The notes below the pieces were generated by a model that saw only the letters and a program-made list of their open reading frames with translations, was not told where the DNA came from and searched no databases. The position numbers and the translations under genes were made by a program. From the NCBI GenBank assembly GCA_963849885.1, contig CAWKIV010000006.1, positions 806,001-870,000 on the forward strand: a stretch of DNA of 64,000 nt, in the 5' to 3' direction. Of the stretch, positions 18,476-26,593 are shown in pieces (position 1 is the stretch's first letter; each line of letters opens with the position of its first letter). The DNA is from CADCTP01 sp963849885. Its GTDB lineage: Bacteria > Actinomycetota > Actinomycetes > Mycobacteriales > CADCTP01.

Positions 18476-19314
18476 GCTCGTTGCGGCACCTTCAGGCCCA
18501 GCTCGGCGAACCGGCTGAAGCCGCCGTCCTCCGCGGTGGTCACCCAGGGGCCGTCCTCGGTGATCGCCACCGTGTGCTCCCAATGGGCCGCGTACGACCC
18601 GTCCAGGGTCACCACCGTCCAGCCGTCGTCGAGCTCCCGGGTGCCCGGCTCGCCCAGGGTCACCATCGGCTCCACCGCCAGCGCCAGGCCGGGCACCAGC
18701 CTCGGCCCGCGACCGGGGCGGCCGTGGTTGAGCACGTGCGGGTCCTGGTGCATCTCGGTGCCGATGCCGTGCCCGCCGTAGTGGTCCACGATCCCGTACC
18801 GGCGCGGGTTGGCCCGGATCGAGCCCTCGACCGCGGCGCTGATGTCGGTGAGCCGGCCACCGGCGACGGCCGCGGCCAGCCCGGCCCACAGCGACCGCTC
18901 GGTCACCTCGATGAGCTCCGTCAGCTCCGGGCGCACCTCGCCGACCGGGACGGTCACCGCCGAGTCGCCGTGCCAGCCGTCCACGATCGCGCCGCAGTCC
19001 AGCGAGATGATGTCGCCCTCGCGCAGCTTGCGCCGGCGGGACGGGATGCCGTGCACCACCTCGTCGTTGATCGACGCGCAGATGGTGCCGGTGAAGCCGT
19101 GGTAGCCCTTGAAGGAGGGGATGCCGCCCTCGGACCGGATCGACTCCTCGGCCAGCCGGTCCAGCTCGCCGGTGGTCACGCCGGGAGCCACCGCCGCCCG
19201 GATGCGGTCCAGCGCGCGCTGGGTGACCAGGCCGGCCTCCCGCATCAGCGCGATCTCGTCCGGCGTCTTGATCTGGATCATCCGGTCCCGCTTCCTCCGC
19301 ACCCATACCCGCAT
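18472..19314 (-). CDS. map: Methionine aminopeptidase
   Basis: Removes the initiator methionine from nascent proteins. The five metal ligands are present in 280-residue numbering: D106 and D117 in SLDCGAIVDGWHGDSA, H182 in GGHGIG, E215 in AVEPMV and E246 in WEHTVA. The annotated start adds a basic leader (MRVWVRRKRDR); an ATG at 19281 (MIQIKTPDEI) matches most homologues better. It lies in the secY-adk-map order. Confidence 0.97.
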   Translation of the reverse strand: MRVWVRRKRDRMIQIKTPDEIALMREAGLVTQRALDRIRAAVAPGVTTGELDRLAEESIRSEGGIPSFKGYHGFTGTICASINDEVVHGIPSRRRKLREGDIISLDCGAIVDGWHGDSAVTVPVGEVRPELTELIEVTERSLWAGLAAAVAGGRLTDISAAVEGSIRANPRRYGIVDHYGGHGIGTEMHQDPHVLNHGRPGRGPRLVPGLALAVEPMVTLGEPGTRELDDGWTVVTLDGSYAAHWEHTVAITEDGPWVTTAEDGGFSRFAELGLKVPQRA

Positions 19315-19391
19315 CGAGGCCGCCCTTTCCCCACCCGACCATACGCAATTCCCGCCGGTCGTGGTCAGGTCCGGTCCGGCGGCGGGCGGGG

Positions 19392-20042
19392 TCAGTCGAA
19401 CGGCCGCAGGGCGGCGATCGCGCGCTCGGTCACGTCGTCCACCGGACCGGTCGCGTCGATGCCGACCAGCACGCCCTTCTCGGCGTAGAAGGCGATCAGC
19501 GGCGCGGTCTGCTCCGCGTACACCTCCAGCCGGTGCCGGACGGTGTCGGGCTTGTCGTCGTCGCGCTGGAACAGCCGGCCGCCGCAGTCGTCGCAGATCC
19601 CCTCCTGCTTGGGCGGGTCGAAGTCGACGTGCCAGATGTGCCCGCAGTTGCGGCAGGTGCGCCGCCCGGACAGCCGGCGGATGACCTCCTCGTCGTCGAC
19701 CACCAGCTCGAGCACCACGTCCACGCCGACGTCCATCACGGTGAGGATCTCGTCCAGCGTCTCGGCCTGCGGCACCGTGCGCGGGTAGCCGTCGAGGAGG
19801 AAGCCGTCGCCGGCGTCCCCCTCCTTCAGCCGCTCCCGGACCATCGCGCTGGTCACCTCGTCGGGGACCAGGTCGCCGGCGTCCATGTACTTCTTCGCCG
19901 TCATGCCGAGCTCGGTGCCGTCGCTCACGTTCGCCCGGAAGATGTCCCCGGTGCTGATCTTGGGGATCGCGAACTGCGCCGCGATGAACTGCGCCTGGGT
20001 CCCCTTCCCAGCCCCCGGCGGCCCGACCAGGACGAGCCGCAC
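19392..20042 (-). CDS. adk: Adenylate kinase with four-cysteine zinc lid
   Basis: Interconverts ATP plus AMP with 2 ADP. P-loop GPPGAGKGT (7-15); NMP region ISTGDIFRANV; LID with C130-x2-C133 and C150-x2-C153, the zinc-binding long form. It is 216 residues. The GTG at 20042 shares one base with the secY stop (TAGTG), so it is coupled to secY. Confidence 0.97.
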   Translation of the reverse strand: MRLVLVGPPGAGKGTQAQFIAAQFAIPKISTGDIFRANVSDGTELGMTAKKYMDAGDLVPDEVTSAMVRERLKEGDAGDGFLLDGYPRTVPQAETLDEILTVMDVGVDVVLELVVDDEEVIRRLSGRRTCRNCGHIWHVDFDPPKQEGICDDCGGRLFQRDDDKPDTVRHRLEVYAEQTAPLIAFYAEKGVLVGIDATGPVDDVTERAIAALRPFD

Positions 20043-21352
20043 TATTTCAGGAACCCCTCGTAGTTGCGCTGCATGAGCTGGCTCTCGATCTGTTTCACGG
20101 TGTCGAGGCCGACGCCCACCATGATCAGCACGGCGGTGCCACCGAAGGGGAAGTTCTGGTTGTTGCCGTCGCCGGTCAGGCCGAGGAAGAAGTTGGGCAG
20201 GACCGCGATGACGCCCAGGTAGAGCGCGCCGGGGAACGTGATCCGGTTGAGCACGTACGACAGGTATTCCGCGGTCGGGCGGCCGGGCCGGATGCCCGGG
20301 ATGAACCCGCCGTACTTCTTCATGTCCTCCGCCCGCTCCTCCGGGTTGAACGTGATGGACACGTAGAAGTACGTGAAGAAGATGATCAGTGCGAAGTAGA
20401 GCGCGATGTGCGACCAGCTGCTCTGGTCGATCACGTAGTTGCTGATGAAGCGCCGCCAGCCGCTGGTCTCGTTGCTCGACAGCTGGCTGATCAGCTGCGG
20501 CAGGTAGAGCAGCGACGAGGCGAAGATGACCGGGATGACGCCGGCCTGGTTGACCTTGAGTGGAAGGTAGGTCGAGGTCCCGCCGTACATCCTTCGGCCG
20601 ACCATGCGTTTCGCGTACTGCACCGGGATCCGCCGCTGGGCCTGCTCGACGAACACCACCGCGGCGATGATGGCCAGCGCCAGCGCGCAGATCGCGGTGA
20701 ACACGAAGCCGCCGCGGGTCTGCAGGATCCGGCCGCCCTCGGCCGGGATGCGGGCCGCGATCGAGGTGAAGATCAGCACCGACATGCCGTTGCCCACGCC
20801 GCGGTCGGTGATCAGCTCGCCCAGCCACATGATCACCGCGGTGCCGGCGGTCATCGTGATGACCATGGTGACCAGCGGGAAGATCTCCTCCCGGTAGAGC
20901 ACCGGGCGGTCGCAGGACGGGAAGAGCTGCTCGTTGCGGGCCAGCGCGATGATGCCGGTGGACTGCAGGACGGCCAGCCCGATCGTCAGGTATCTCGTGT
21001 ACTGCGTGAGCTTGGTCTGGCCGGACTGGCCTTCCTTCTTCAGCTGCTCGAAGCGTGGGATCACCACGACCAGCAGCTGGATGATGATGCTGGCCGTGAT
21101 GTACGGCATGATGCCGAGCGCGAAGACCGCCAGCTGCAGCAGCGCGCCGCCGCTGAACAGGTTGACCAGCGAGTAGAGGTCGCGGGACGCACCCGTCGCG
21201 GCCTGGTCGATGCAGGCGTTGATGTTGGCGGTCGACACGTTGGGCGTCGGCACGTTCGAGCCGAGCCGGTAGACCGCGATCATGGCCAGCGTGAAGAGCA
21301 GCTTCTTGCGCAGGTCGGGCGTCCGGAAGGCGGACGCGAACGCGGAAAGCAC
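20042..21352 (-). CDS. secY: Protein translocase channel subunit SecY
   Basis: The pore subunit of the Sec translocon, 436 residues with about ten hydrophobic helices, starting SAFASAFRTPDLRKKLLFTL. The GTG at 21352 is chosen because AGGAGG lies six bases upstream; an ATG 45 bases further up is in frame but leads with a non-conserved Pro/Gly stretch. Family landmarks include NVPTPNV near the first helix and GIRPGRPTAEYLSYVLNRIT late. The ~114-base gap to rplO is the largest in the spc region. Confidence 0.97.
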   Translation of the reverse strand: MLSAFASAFRTPDLRKKLLFTLAMIAVYRLGSNVPTPNVSTANINACIDQAATGASRDLYSLVNLFSGGALLQLAVFALGIMPYITASIIIQLLVVVIPRFEQLKKEGQSGQTKLTQYTRYLTIGLAVLQSTGIIALARNEQLFPSCDRPVLYREEIFPLVTMVITMTAGTAVIMWLGELITDRGVGNGMSVLIFTSIAARIPAEGGRILQTRGGFVFTAICALALAIIAAVVFVEQAQRRIPVQYAKRMVGRRMYGGTSTYLPLKVNQAGVIPVIFASSLLYLPQLISQLSSNETSGWRRFISNYVIDQSSWSHIALYFALIIFFTYFYVSITFNPEERAEDMKKYGGFIPGIRPGRPTAEYLSYVLNRITFPGALYLGVIAVLPNFFLGLTGDGNNQNFPFGGTAVLIMVGVGLDTVKQIESQLMQRNYEGFLK

Positions 21353-21466
21353 GGATCCTCCTGCGCCTGACGGGGTGTCGCGGGCCGGTGCGGGCACACG
21401 GACCGCAGAATGCGACTGTAACAGCCGGTGGCCGGGCGATCATCGCCCGGCCACCGACCTACCGGC

Positions 21467-21904
21467 CTAGAGCGTCGTCACCGAACCGCCGGCCGAGGTG
21501 ATCTTCTCCCGGGCCGAGTCGGAGAACGCGTGCGCCGTGATGTCGATCTTCACACCGGCCAGGTCGCCGTTGCCGAGGACCTTGACCGGGTTGCCCCGGC
21601 GGACCGCGCCGGCCGCGACCAGCTCGTCCACGCCGACGGTGCCGCCGGACGGGAAGAGCTCGGCCAGCCGGCCGGCGTTGACCACCTGGAACTCGACCTT
21701 GAACCGGTTCTTGAAGCCCTTGAGCTTGGGCAGCCGCATGTGGATCGGCATCTGCCCGCCCTCGAAACCGGGCTTGATCTGGTTGCGTGCCTTCGAGCCC
21801 TTGGTGCCGCGGCCCGCCGACTTGCCCTTGGAGCCCTCGCCCCGACCCACCCGGGTCTTCGCGGTGTGCGAGCCCGGCGCCGGCCGGAGGTGATGGACCT
21901 TGAT
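21467..21904 (-). CDS. rplO: Ribosomal protein L15, start disrupted by an apparent one-base insertion
   Basis: L15 of the 50S subunit. The body is canonical (VGRGEGSKGKSAGRGTKGSK to SAGGSVTTL). Reading back in frame gives IKVHHLRPAPGSHTAKTR, the expected N-terminus, but no start codon precedes Ile at 21904-21902. The ATG at 21911, with AGGAGG 11 bases upstream, is one base out of frame; removing one base from GGCTCATC would give MAIKVHHLRPAP. An internal GTG at 21850 is the only in-frame standard start and would lose conserved residues. Confidence 0.9.
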   Translation of the reverse strand: MKVHHLRPAPGSHTAKTRVGRGEGSKGKSAGRGTKGSKARNQIKPGFEGGQMPIHMRLPKLKGFKNRFKVEFQVVNAGRLAELFPSGGTVGVDELVAAGAVRRGNPVKVLGNGDLAGVKIDITAHAFSDSAREKITSAGGSVTTL

Positions 21905-21914
21905 GAGCCATGTG

Positions 21915-22097
21915 TTACTCGACCTCCTCGACCGTGACCAGGTGGGTCACGGTCGCGACCATGCCGCGGATCTCCGGCCGGTCCTCCTTCACCACGACGT
22001 CGTGGATCCGCTTGAGGCCGAGCGACCGCAGCGTCTGCCGCTGGTTGTCCTTCGACCCGATGACCGACCGGACCTGGGTGACCTTGAGCCGCGCCAC
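21915..22097 (-). CDS. rpmD: Ribosomal protein L30
   Basis: A 60-residue 50S protein, MARLKVTQVRSVIGSKDNQR at the start, full family length. It sits between rpsE (3-base gap) and rplO. The rplO ribosome-binding AGGAGG lies inside its last codons. Confidence 0.96.
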   Translation of the reverse strand: MARLKVTQVRSVIGSKDNQRQTLRSLGLKRIHDVVVKEDRPEIRGMVATVTHLVTVEEVE

Positions 22098-22100
22098 CCG

Positions 22101-22706
22101 TCACACCCCCCCGAGCGCCCGCGCCCGCAGCATGCCGGCCGGGGCCACGTCCTCCAGCGGCAGGCCGCGACGGCTCGCGACCTCCTCCGGACGGACCAGG
22201 GCCTTCAGCGCGGTCACGGTGGCGTGCACGATGTTGATCGGGTTGTCCGAGCCGAGCGACTTGGACAGCACGTCGTGGATGCCGGCGCACTCCAGCACGG
22301 CGCGCACCGGGCCGCCGGCGATGACGCCGGTACCGGGGCTGGCCGGCTTGAGCAGCACGACCCCGGCGGCCGCCTCGCCCTGCACCGGGTGCGGGATGGT
22401 GCCCTGGATCCGCGGCACCTTGAAGAAGTGCTTCTTGGCCTCCTCGACGCCCTTGGCGATCGCCGCGGGCACCTCCTTGGCCTTGCCGTAGCCGACCCCG
22501 ACGGTGCCGTCGCCGTCGCCCACCACGACCAGCGCGGTGAAGCTGAACCGGCGGCCGCCCTTGACGACCTTGGCCACGCGGTTGATCGCGACGACCCGCT
22601 CGACGTGCGGCGTCTTCTCGGCGCCCGCCCCGCCCCGGCCGCCGCCGTCCCGACGGTCCCGGCGGTCTCCGCCGGCGCCGCCGCCTCGGCGCTGCTGCCC
22701 TGGCAT
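22101..22706 (-). CDS. rpsE: Ribosomal protein S5
   Basis: A 201-residue 30S protein. A Gly/Arg-rich N-terminal extension of about 30 residues is followed by the S5 double-stranded-RNA-binding domain (ERVVAINRVAKVVKGGRRFS) and the C-terminal domain (NIVHATVTALKALVRPEEVA). Residues of the spectinomycin loop region (VAKVVKGGRR) look wild type. Confidence 0.97.
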   Translation of the reverse strand: MPGQQRRGGGAGGDRRDRRDGGGRGGAGAEKTPHVERVVAINRVAKVVKGGRRFSFTALVVVGDGDGTVGVGYGKAKEVPAAIAKGVEEAKKHFFKVPRIQGTIPHPVQGEAAAGVVLLKPASPGTGVIAGGPVRAVLECAGIHDVLSKSLGSDNPINIVHATVTALKALVRPEEVASRRGLPLEDVAPAGMLRARALGGV

Positions 22707-22737
22707 CAGGCGTCCTTTCCGTAGTCGATGGTGCTCA

Positions 22738-23112
22738 TCAGAAGCTCAGCCCGTTCTCCCGGGCCGCGTCCGCGAGCGCGGCCAGCCGGCCGTGGTACTT
22801 GTCGCCGCCGCGGTCGAAGACGACCGCGTCGATCCCGGCCGCCTTGGCCCGCTCCGCGACCAGCTCGCCGACCCGGCGGGCGGCGGCGGTCTTGTCGCCG
22901 TCGACCTCCAGCCCGTACGTCGACGCGGACGCCAGCGTCACGCCGCGCACGTCGTCGACGACCTGGGCGTACAGGTGGCGGGTGGACCGGGTGACGACGA
23001 GCCGCGGTCGGATCGCGGTGCCGCGGATCCGCTTGCGCAGCCGGACGTGCCGGCGGGTGCGGGACTTGCGGCGCTGTGCCGAGACCCCGGTGCCGATGGT
23101 CTGAGTGCTCAT
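22738..23112 (-). CDS. rplR: Ribosomal protein L18
   Basis: A 5S-rRNA-binding 50S protein of about 124 residues. KSRTRRHVRLRKRIRG and VVFDRGGDKYHGRLAALAD are the family blocks. The ATG at 23112 overlaps the rplF stop by one base (TGATG); an adjacent GTG at 23115 is an equally placed alternative. Confidence 0.96.
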   Translation of the reverse strand: MSTQTIGTGVSAQRRKSRTRRHVRLRKRIRGTAIRPRLVVTRSTRHLYAQVVDDVRGVTLASASTYGLEVDGDKTAAARRVGELVAERAKAAGIDAVVFDRGGDKYHGRLAALADAARENGLSF

Positions 23113-23651
23113 CACTTGCCCGTCTTCCCGGCCTTGCGGCGGATGACCTCGCCCTGGTAGCGCACGCCCTTGCCCTTGTACGGGTCGGGCTTGCGCAGCT
23201 TGCGGATCTTCGCCGCGACCTCGCCGACCTGCTGCTTGTCGATGCCCTCGACCACGAAGCGGGTCGGGGCCTCCACCCGGAAGGTGATGCCCTCCGGCGC
23301 CGGGACCGGCACCGGGTGGCTGAAGCCGAGCGCGAACTCCAGGTCCCGGCCGCGCGCCTGGACGCGGTAGCCGGTGCCGACGATCTCCAGGGTCTTGGAG
23401 TAGCCCTGGGTGACCCCGACGACCATGTTGTTCAGCAGCGTGCGGGACAGGCCGTGCAGCGAGCGGGACTCCCGCTCGTCGTCCGGCCGGGTCACCACCA
23501 GCGCGCCGTCGTCGCCGCGCTCCACCGAGATCGGCTCGACCACGGTGTGCGAGAGCTCGCCCTTGGGGCCCTTCACCCGGACGTTGCGGCCGTCGATCGT
23601 GACGTCCACGCCCGCGGGGACGGGGACCGGCATCCTACCGATGCGAGACAC
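23112..23651 (-). CDS. rplF: Ribosomal protein L6
   Basis: A 179-residue 50S protein near the factor-binding site. MSRIGRMPVPVPAGVDV opens it and the C-terminal KPDPYKGKGVRYQGEVIRRK block is typical. It overlaps rplR by one base. Confidence 0.97.
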   Translation of the reverse strand: MSRIGRMPVPVPAGVDVTIDGRNVRVKGPKGELSHTVVEPISVERGDDGALVVTRPDDERESRSLHGLSRTLLNNMVVGVTQGYSKTLEIVGTGYRVQARGRDLEFALGFSHPVPVPAPEGITFRVEAPTRFVVEGIDKQQVGEVAAKIRKLRKPDPYKGKGVRYQGEVIRRKAGKTGK

Positions 23652-23663
23652 GGTTACCCCTCC

Positions 23664-24071
23664 TCACCAGACGTAGGCGAGGACTTCCCCGCCCATCCTG
23701 CGCTTGGTGGCCTGCCGGTCGGTCAGCAGGCCGGTGGACGTCGAGATGATCGCCACGCCCAGGCCGCCGAGCACCTTCGGCATCGCGGTGGCCTTGGCGT
23801 AGACCCGCAGCCCGGGCTTCGAGACCCGGCGCAGGCCGGCGATCGAGCGCTCCCGGTTGGGGCCGTACTTCAGGTCGATCGTGAGCACCTTGCCGGGTGC
23901 GTCGCCGGGGGCGTCGGCCACCGACCAGCCGGCGATGTAGCCCTCCTGCTGGAGGATCTCGGCGACGTGCACCTTGAGCTTGGAGTGCGGCATCGCCACG
24001 GTGTCGTGGTACGCCGAGTTGGCGTTGCGGATGCGCGTCAGCATGTCCGCGATCGGGTCGGTCATCGTCAT
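23664..24071 (-). CDS. rpsH: Ribosomal protein S8
   Basis: A 135-residue 30S assembly protein and, in E. coli, repressor of the spc operon. MTMTDPIADMLTRIRNAN is the family start. The conserved C-terminal GLGVAIISTSTGLLTDRQA is present. Confidence 0.97.
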   Translation of the reverse strand: MTMTDPIADMLTRIRNANSAYHDTVAMPHSKLKVHVAEILQQEGYIAGWSVADAPGDAPGKVLTIDLKYGPNRERSIAGLRRVSKPGLRVYAKATAMPKVLGGLGVAIISTSTGLLTDRQATKRRMGGEVLAYVW

Positions 24072-24157
24072 GAGGTCTGTGCCTCTCTCACCGTGGTTCC
24101 CGTGGGCCTTCGGTGGCTAGGGGTGGTGCTACCAGCTTGGACGGCCTGGTGACGGAG

Positions 24158-24343
24158 TCACCAGCTGGACTTGGTCACGCCCGGCAGCTCGCCGGCGTGC
24201 GCCATCTCGCGGACGCAGATCCGGCACAGGCCGAACGCGCGGTAGACGGCTCGGGGCCGCCCGCACCGCTGGCAGCGGGTGTACGCGCGGACCGCGAACT
24301 TGGGCTTGCGGCCGGCCTTGACGACCAGCGCCTTCTTCGCCAT
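24158..24343 (-). CDS. rpsN: Ribosomal protein S14, type Z (zinc-binding)
   Basis: A 61-residue short S14: MAKKALVVKAGRKPKFAVRA start and the zinc ribbon C24-x2-C27-x12-C40-x2-C43. The ATG at 24343 lies five bases after the rplE stop. The 86 bases to rpsH hold no gene. Confidence 0.97.
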   Translation of the reverse strand: MAKKALVVKAGRKPKFAVRAYTRCQRCGRPRAVYRAFGLCRICVREMAHAGELPGVTKSSW

Positions 24344-24348
24344 GTCAG

Positions 24349-24957
24349 TCAGCTCCTTCGACGGCGGGTGACGGTGGTCGGCTGGGTCGGTGCCGAGTCG
24401 GCGCGGAAGGGGAAGCCGAGCCGCCGCAGCAGCTCCCGCCCCTCCTCGTCGTTGCGGGCGGTGGTGACCACGGTGATGTCCATCCCGCGCTGCCGGTCCA
24501 CCCGGTCCATGTCGATCTCGTGGAACATCGACTGCTCGGTCAGCCCGAAGGTGTAGTTGCCGTGCCCGTCGAACTGGGCCGGCGACAGCCCCCGGAAGTC
24601 CCGGATCCGGGGCAGCGCGATGCTCAGCAGCCGGTCCAGGAACTCCCACATCCGGTCGCCGCGCAGGGTGACCTTGGCGCCGATCGGCATGCCCTCGCGC
24701 AGCTTGAACTGCGCGATGGACTTGCGGGCCCGCTGCACCAGCGGCTTCTGGCCGGTGATCGCGGTCAGGTCGCGCACCGCGCCGTCCATCAGCTTCGCGT
24801 CCCGGGCCGCCTCGCCGACGCCCATGTTGACGACGACCTTGACCACGCCCGGGACCTGCATGACGTTGCCGTACTGGAAATGCTCGCGCAGGCCCGGCGC
24901 GATCTCCTCGTGGTAGCGCGTCCGCAGCCGCGGCGTCGTCGTGGTGGGGGTGGTCAT
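24349..24957 (-). CDS. rplE: Ribosomal protein L5
   Basis: A 202-residue 5S-rRNA and P-site-contacting protein. A Thr-rich leader is followed by LRTRYHEEIAPGLREHFQYG; DITVVTTARNDEEGRELLRR is the C-terminal block. The ATG overlaps the rplX stop (TGATG). Confidence 0.97.
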   Translation of the reverse strand: MTTPTTTTPRLRTRYHEEIAPGLREHFQYGNVMQVPGVVKVVVNMGVGEAARDAKLMDGAVRDLTAITGQKPLVQRARKSIAQFKLREGMPIGAKVTLRGDRMWEFLDRLLSIALPRIRDFRGLSPAQFDGHGNYTFGLTEQSMFHEIDMDRVDRQRGMDITVVTTARNDEEGRELLRRLGFPFRADSAPTQPTTVTRRRRS

Positions 24958-25286
24958 CAGATGTCCTTACCGGAGCGGCGCCCGATGCGGACGCTGCGCC
25001 CGTCCTCGTCCTTGCGGTAGCCCACCCGGGTCGGCTTGCCATCGGAGTCGACCACCATCACGTTGCTCACGTGGATGGGGGCCTCCTGGGTGATGATGCC
25101 GCCCGACCGGGCGCCGCGCTGGGTCTGCGACACCCGGGTGTGCTTCTTGATCCGGTTGACGCCCTCGACCAGGACCCGCTGCTCCTTCGGGTAGGCCGCG
25201 ATGACCTTCCCCTTGGCGCCGCGGTCCGGACCGGAGATCACCTGGACGGTGTCGCCCTTCTTCACCTTCATCGACGGGCCCGCCAT
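24957..25286 (-). CDS. rplX: Ribosomal protein L24
   Basis: A ~109-residue assembly-initiating 50S protein with a KOW motif (MKVKKGDTVQVISGPDRGAK). The ATG at 25286 overlaps the rplN stop; the internal ATG of MKVKKGD at 25271 is an alternative start. Confidence 0.95.
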   Translation of the reverse strand: MAGPSMKVKKGDTVQVISGPDRGAKGKVIAAYPKEQRVLVEGVNRIKKHTRVSQTQRGARSGGIITQEAPIHVSNVMVVDSDGKPTRVGYRKDEDGRSVRIGRRSGKDI

Positions 25287-25654
25287 CACAGCACCTCCGG
25301 GGCCAGCGAGATGATCTTCATGAACCGCTTGTCCCGCAGCTCCCGGCCCACCGGGCCGAAGATGCGGGTGCCGCGCGGCTCGTTGTCGTTCTTGATCAGC
25401 ACCGCGGCGTTCTCGTCGAAACGGATGTACGAGCCGTCCGGCCGCCGGCGCTCCTTCGCGGTGCGCACCACGACCGCCTTGACGACGTCGCCCTTCTTCA
25501 CGCCGGCGCCCGGCAGCGCGTCCTTGACGGTGGCGACGATGATGTCGCCGATCCCGGCGTAGCGCCGGCCGGAGCCGCCGAGCACCCGGATGCAGAGGAT
25601 CTCCTTCGCACCGGTGTTGTCGGCGACCCGCAGCCGGGACTCCTGCTGGATCAC
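25286..25654 (-). CDS. rplN: Ribosomal protein L14
   Basis: Exactly the family length of 122 residues from the GTG at 25654 (VIQQESRLRVADNTGAKEIL), which overlaps the rpsQ stop as GTGA. The longer in-frame start 33 bases upstream would read into rpsQ. It binds 23S rRNA at the subunit interface. Confidence 0.97.
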   Translation of the reverse strand: MIQQESRLRVADNTGAKEILCIRVLGGSGRRYAGIGDIIVATVKDALPGAGVKKGDVVKAVVVRTAKERRRPDGSYIRFDENAAVLIKNDNEPRGTRIFGPVGRELRDKRFMKIISLAPEVL

Positions 25655-25941
25655 TTCGCCTTCTCCAGGATCTCCACGATCCGCCACCGCTTGGTGGCCG
25701 ACAGCGGGCGCGTCTCCATCACCAGCACGCGGTCACCGACACCGGCCGCGTTCTGCTCGTCGTGCACCTTCAGCTTGCTGGTGCGCCGGATGACCTTCCG
25801 GTAGAGCGGGTGCATGACCCGGTCCTCCACCTGGACCACCGCGGTCTTGTCCATCTTGTCGCCCACCACGAGGCCCTCGCGGACCTTGCGGGAGCCGCGG
25901 GTCCGCGCCGTCTCGGCGGGGCCCGTCGCCTGCTCGCTCAT
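25651..25941 (-). CDS. rpsQ: Ribosomal protein S17
   Basis: A 96-residue early 16S-binding protein. Its OB fold shows VVGDKMDKTAVVQVEDRVMH and MHPLYRKVIRRTSKLKVHDE. The ATG overlaps the rpmC stop (ATGA). Confidence 0.96.
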   Translation of the reverse strand: MSEQATGPAETARTRGSRKVREGLVVGDKMDKTAVVQVEDRVMHPLYRKVIRRTSKLKVHDEQNAAGVGDRVLVMETRPLSATKRWRIVEILEKAK

Positions 25942-26171
25942 GCCACACCCTCGTTCGGGGCGACGGACAGGCCGAGCTCGCGCTCGCGCATGATCGTGTA
26001 GATCCGCGCGATGTCGCGGCGCACGGTCTGCAGCCGCCGGTTGTTGTCCAGCTGCCCGGTGGCCACCTGGAAGCGGAGGTTGAACAGCTCCTCCTTCGCC
26101 TCCCGCAGCCGGGACATCAGCTCGTCGTCGGCGAGCTCGCGGAGCTCACCGGGCACGGTCCCTGCCGCCAT
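25938..26171 (-). CDS. rpmC: Ribosomal protein L29
   Basis: A ~77-residue two-helix protein near the exit tunnel. ELADDELMSRLREAKEELFN and NNRRLQTVRRDIARIYTIMR are typical. The ATG at 26171 overlaps the rplP stop; an adjacent GTG at 26174 is possible. Confidence 0.96.
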   Translation of the reverse strand: MAAGTVPGELRELADDELMSRLREAKEELFNLRFQVATGQLDNNRRLQTVRRDIARIYTIMRERELGLSVAPNEGVA

Positions 26172-26590
26172 CACACGTCACCAATCTCGCGCTTGACGAA
26201 CCGGCACTTCATCGGGAGCTTGTGGATCGCCCGCCGCAGCGCCTCGCGGGCGATCGGCTCCGGCACGCCGGACAGCTCGAACATCACCCGGCCCGGCTTC
26301 ACGTTGGCCACCCACCACTCCGGGGAGCCCTTGCCGGAGCCCATCCGGGTCTCCGCCGGCTTCTTGGTGATCGGCCGGTCCGGGTAGATGTTGATCCACA
26401 CCTTGCCGCCACGCTTGATGTGCCGGGTCATCGCGATCCGGGCGGACTCGATCTGCCGGTTCGTGATGTAGGCCGGCTCCAGCGCCTGGATGCCGTACTC
26501 GCCGAAGTTGACCCGCGTGCCGCCCTTGGCCGCTCCGCTGCGGTCCGGGTGGTGCTGCTTGCGGTGCTTGACCCTGCGGGGGATGAGCAT
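26171..26590 (-). CDS. rplP: Ribosomal protein L16
   Basis: A 139-residue protein contacting tRNA in the A site. MLIPRRVKHRKQHHPDRSGA is the family start, and the GSGKGSPEWWVANVKPGR block is intact. In the sequence as given the rpsC frame runs 163 bases into this gene, because of an apparent frameshift in the rpsC tail. Confidence 0.97.
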   Translation of the reverse strand: MLIPRRVKHRKQHHPDRSGAAKGGTRVNFGEYGIQALEPAYITNRQIESARIAMTRHIKRGGKVWINIYPDRPITKKPAETRMGSGKGSPEWWVANVKPGRVMFELSGVPEPIAREALRRAIHKLPMKCRFVKREIGDV

Positions 26591-26593
26591 GTC

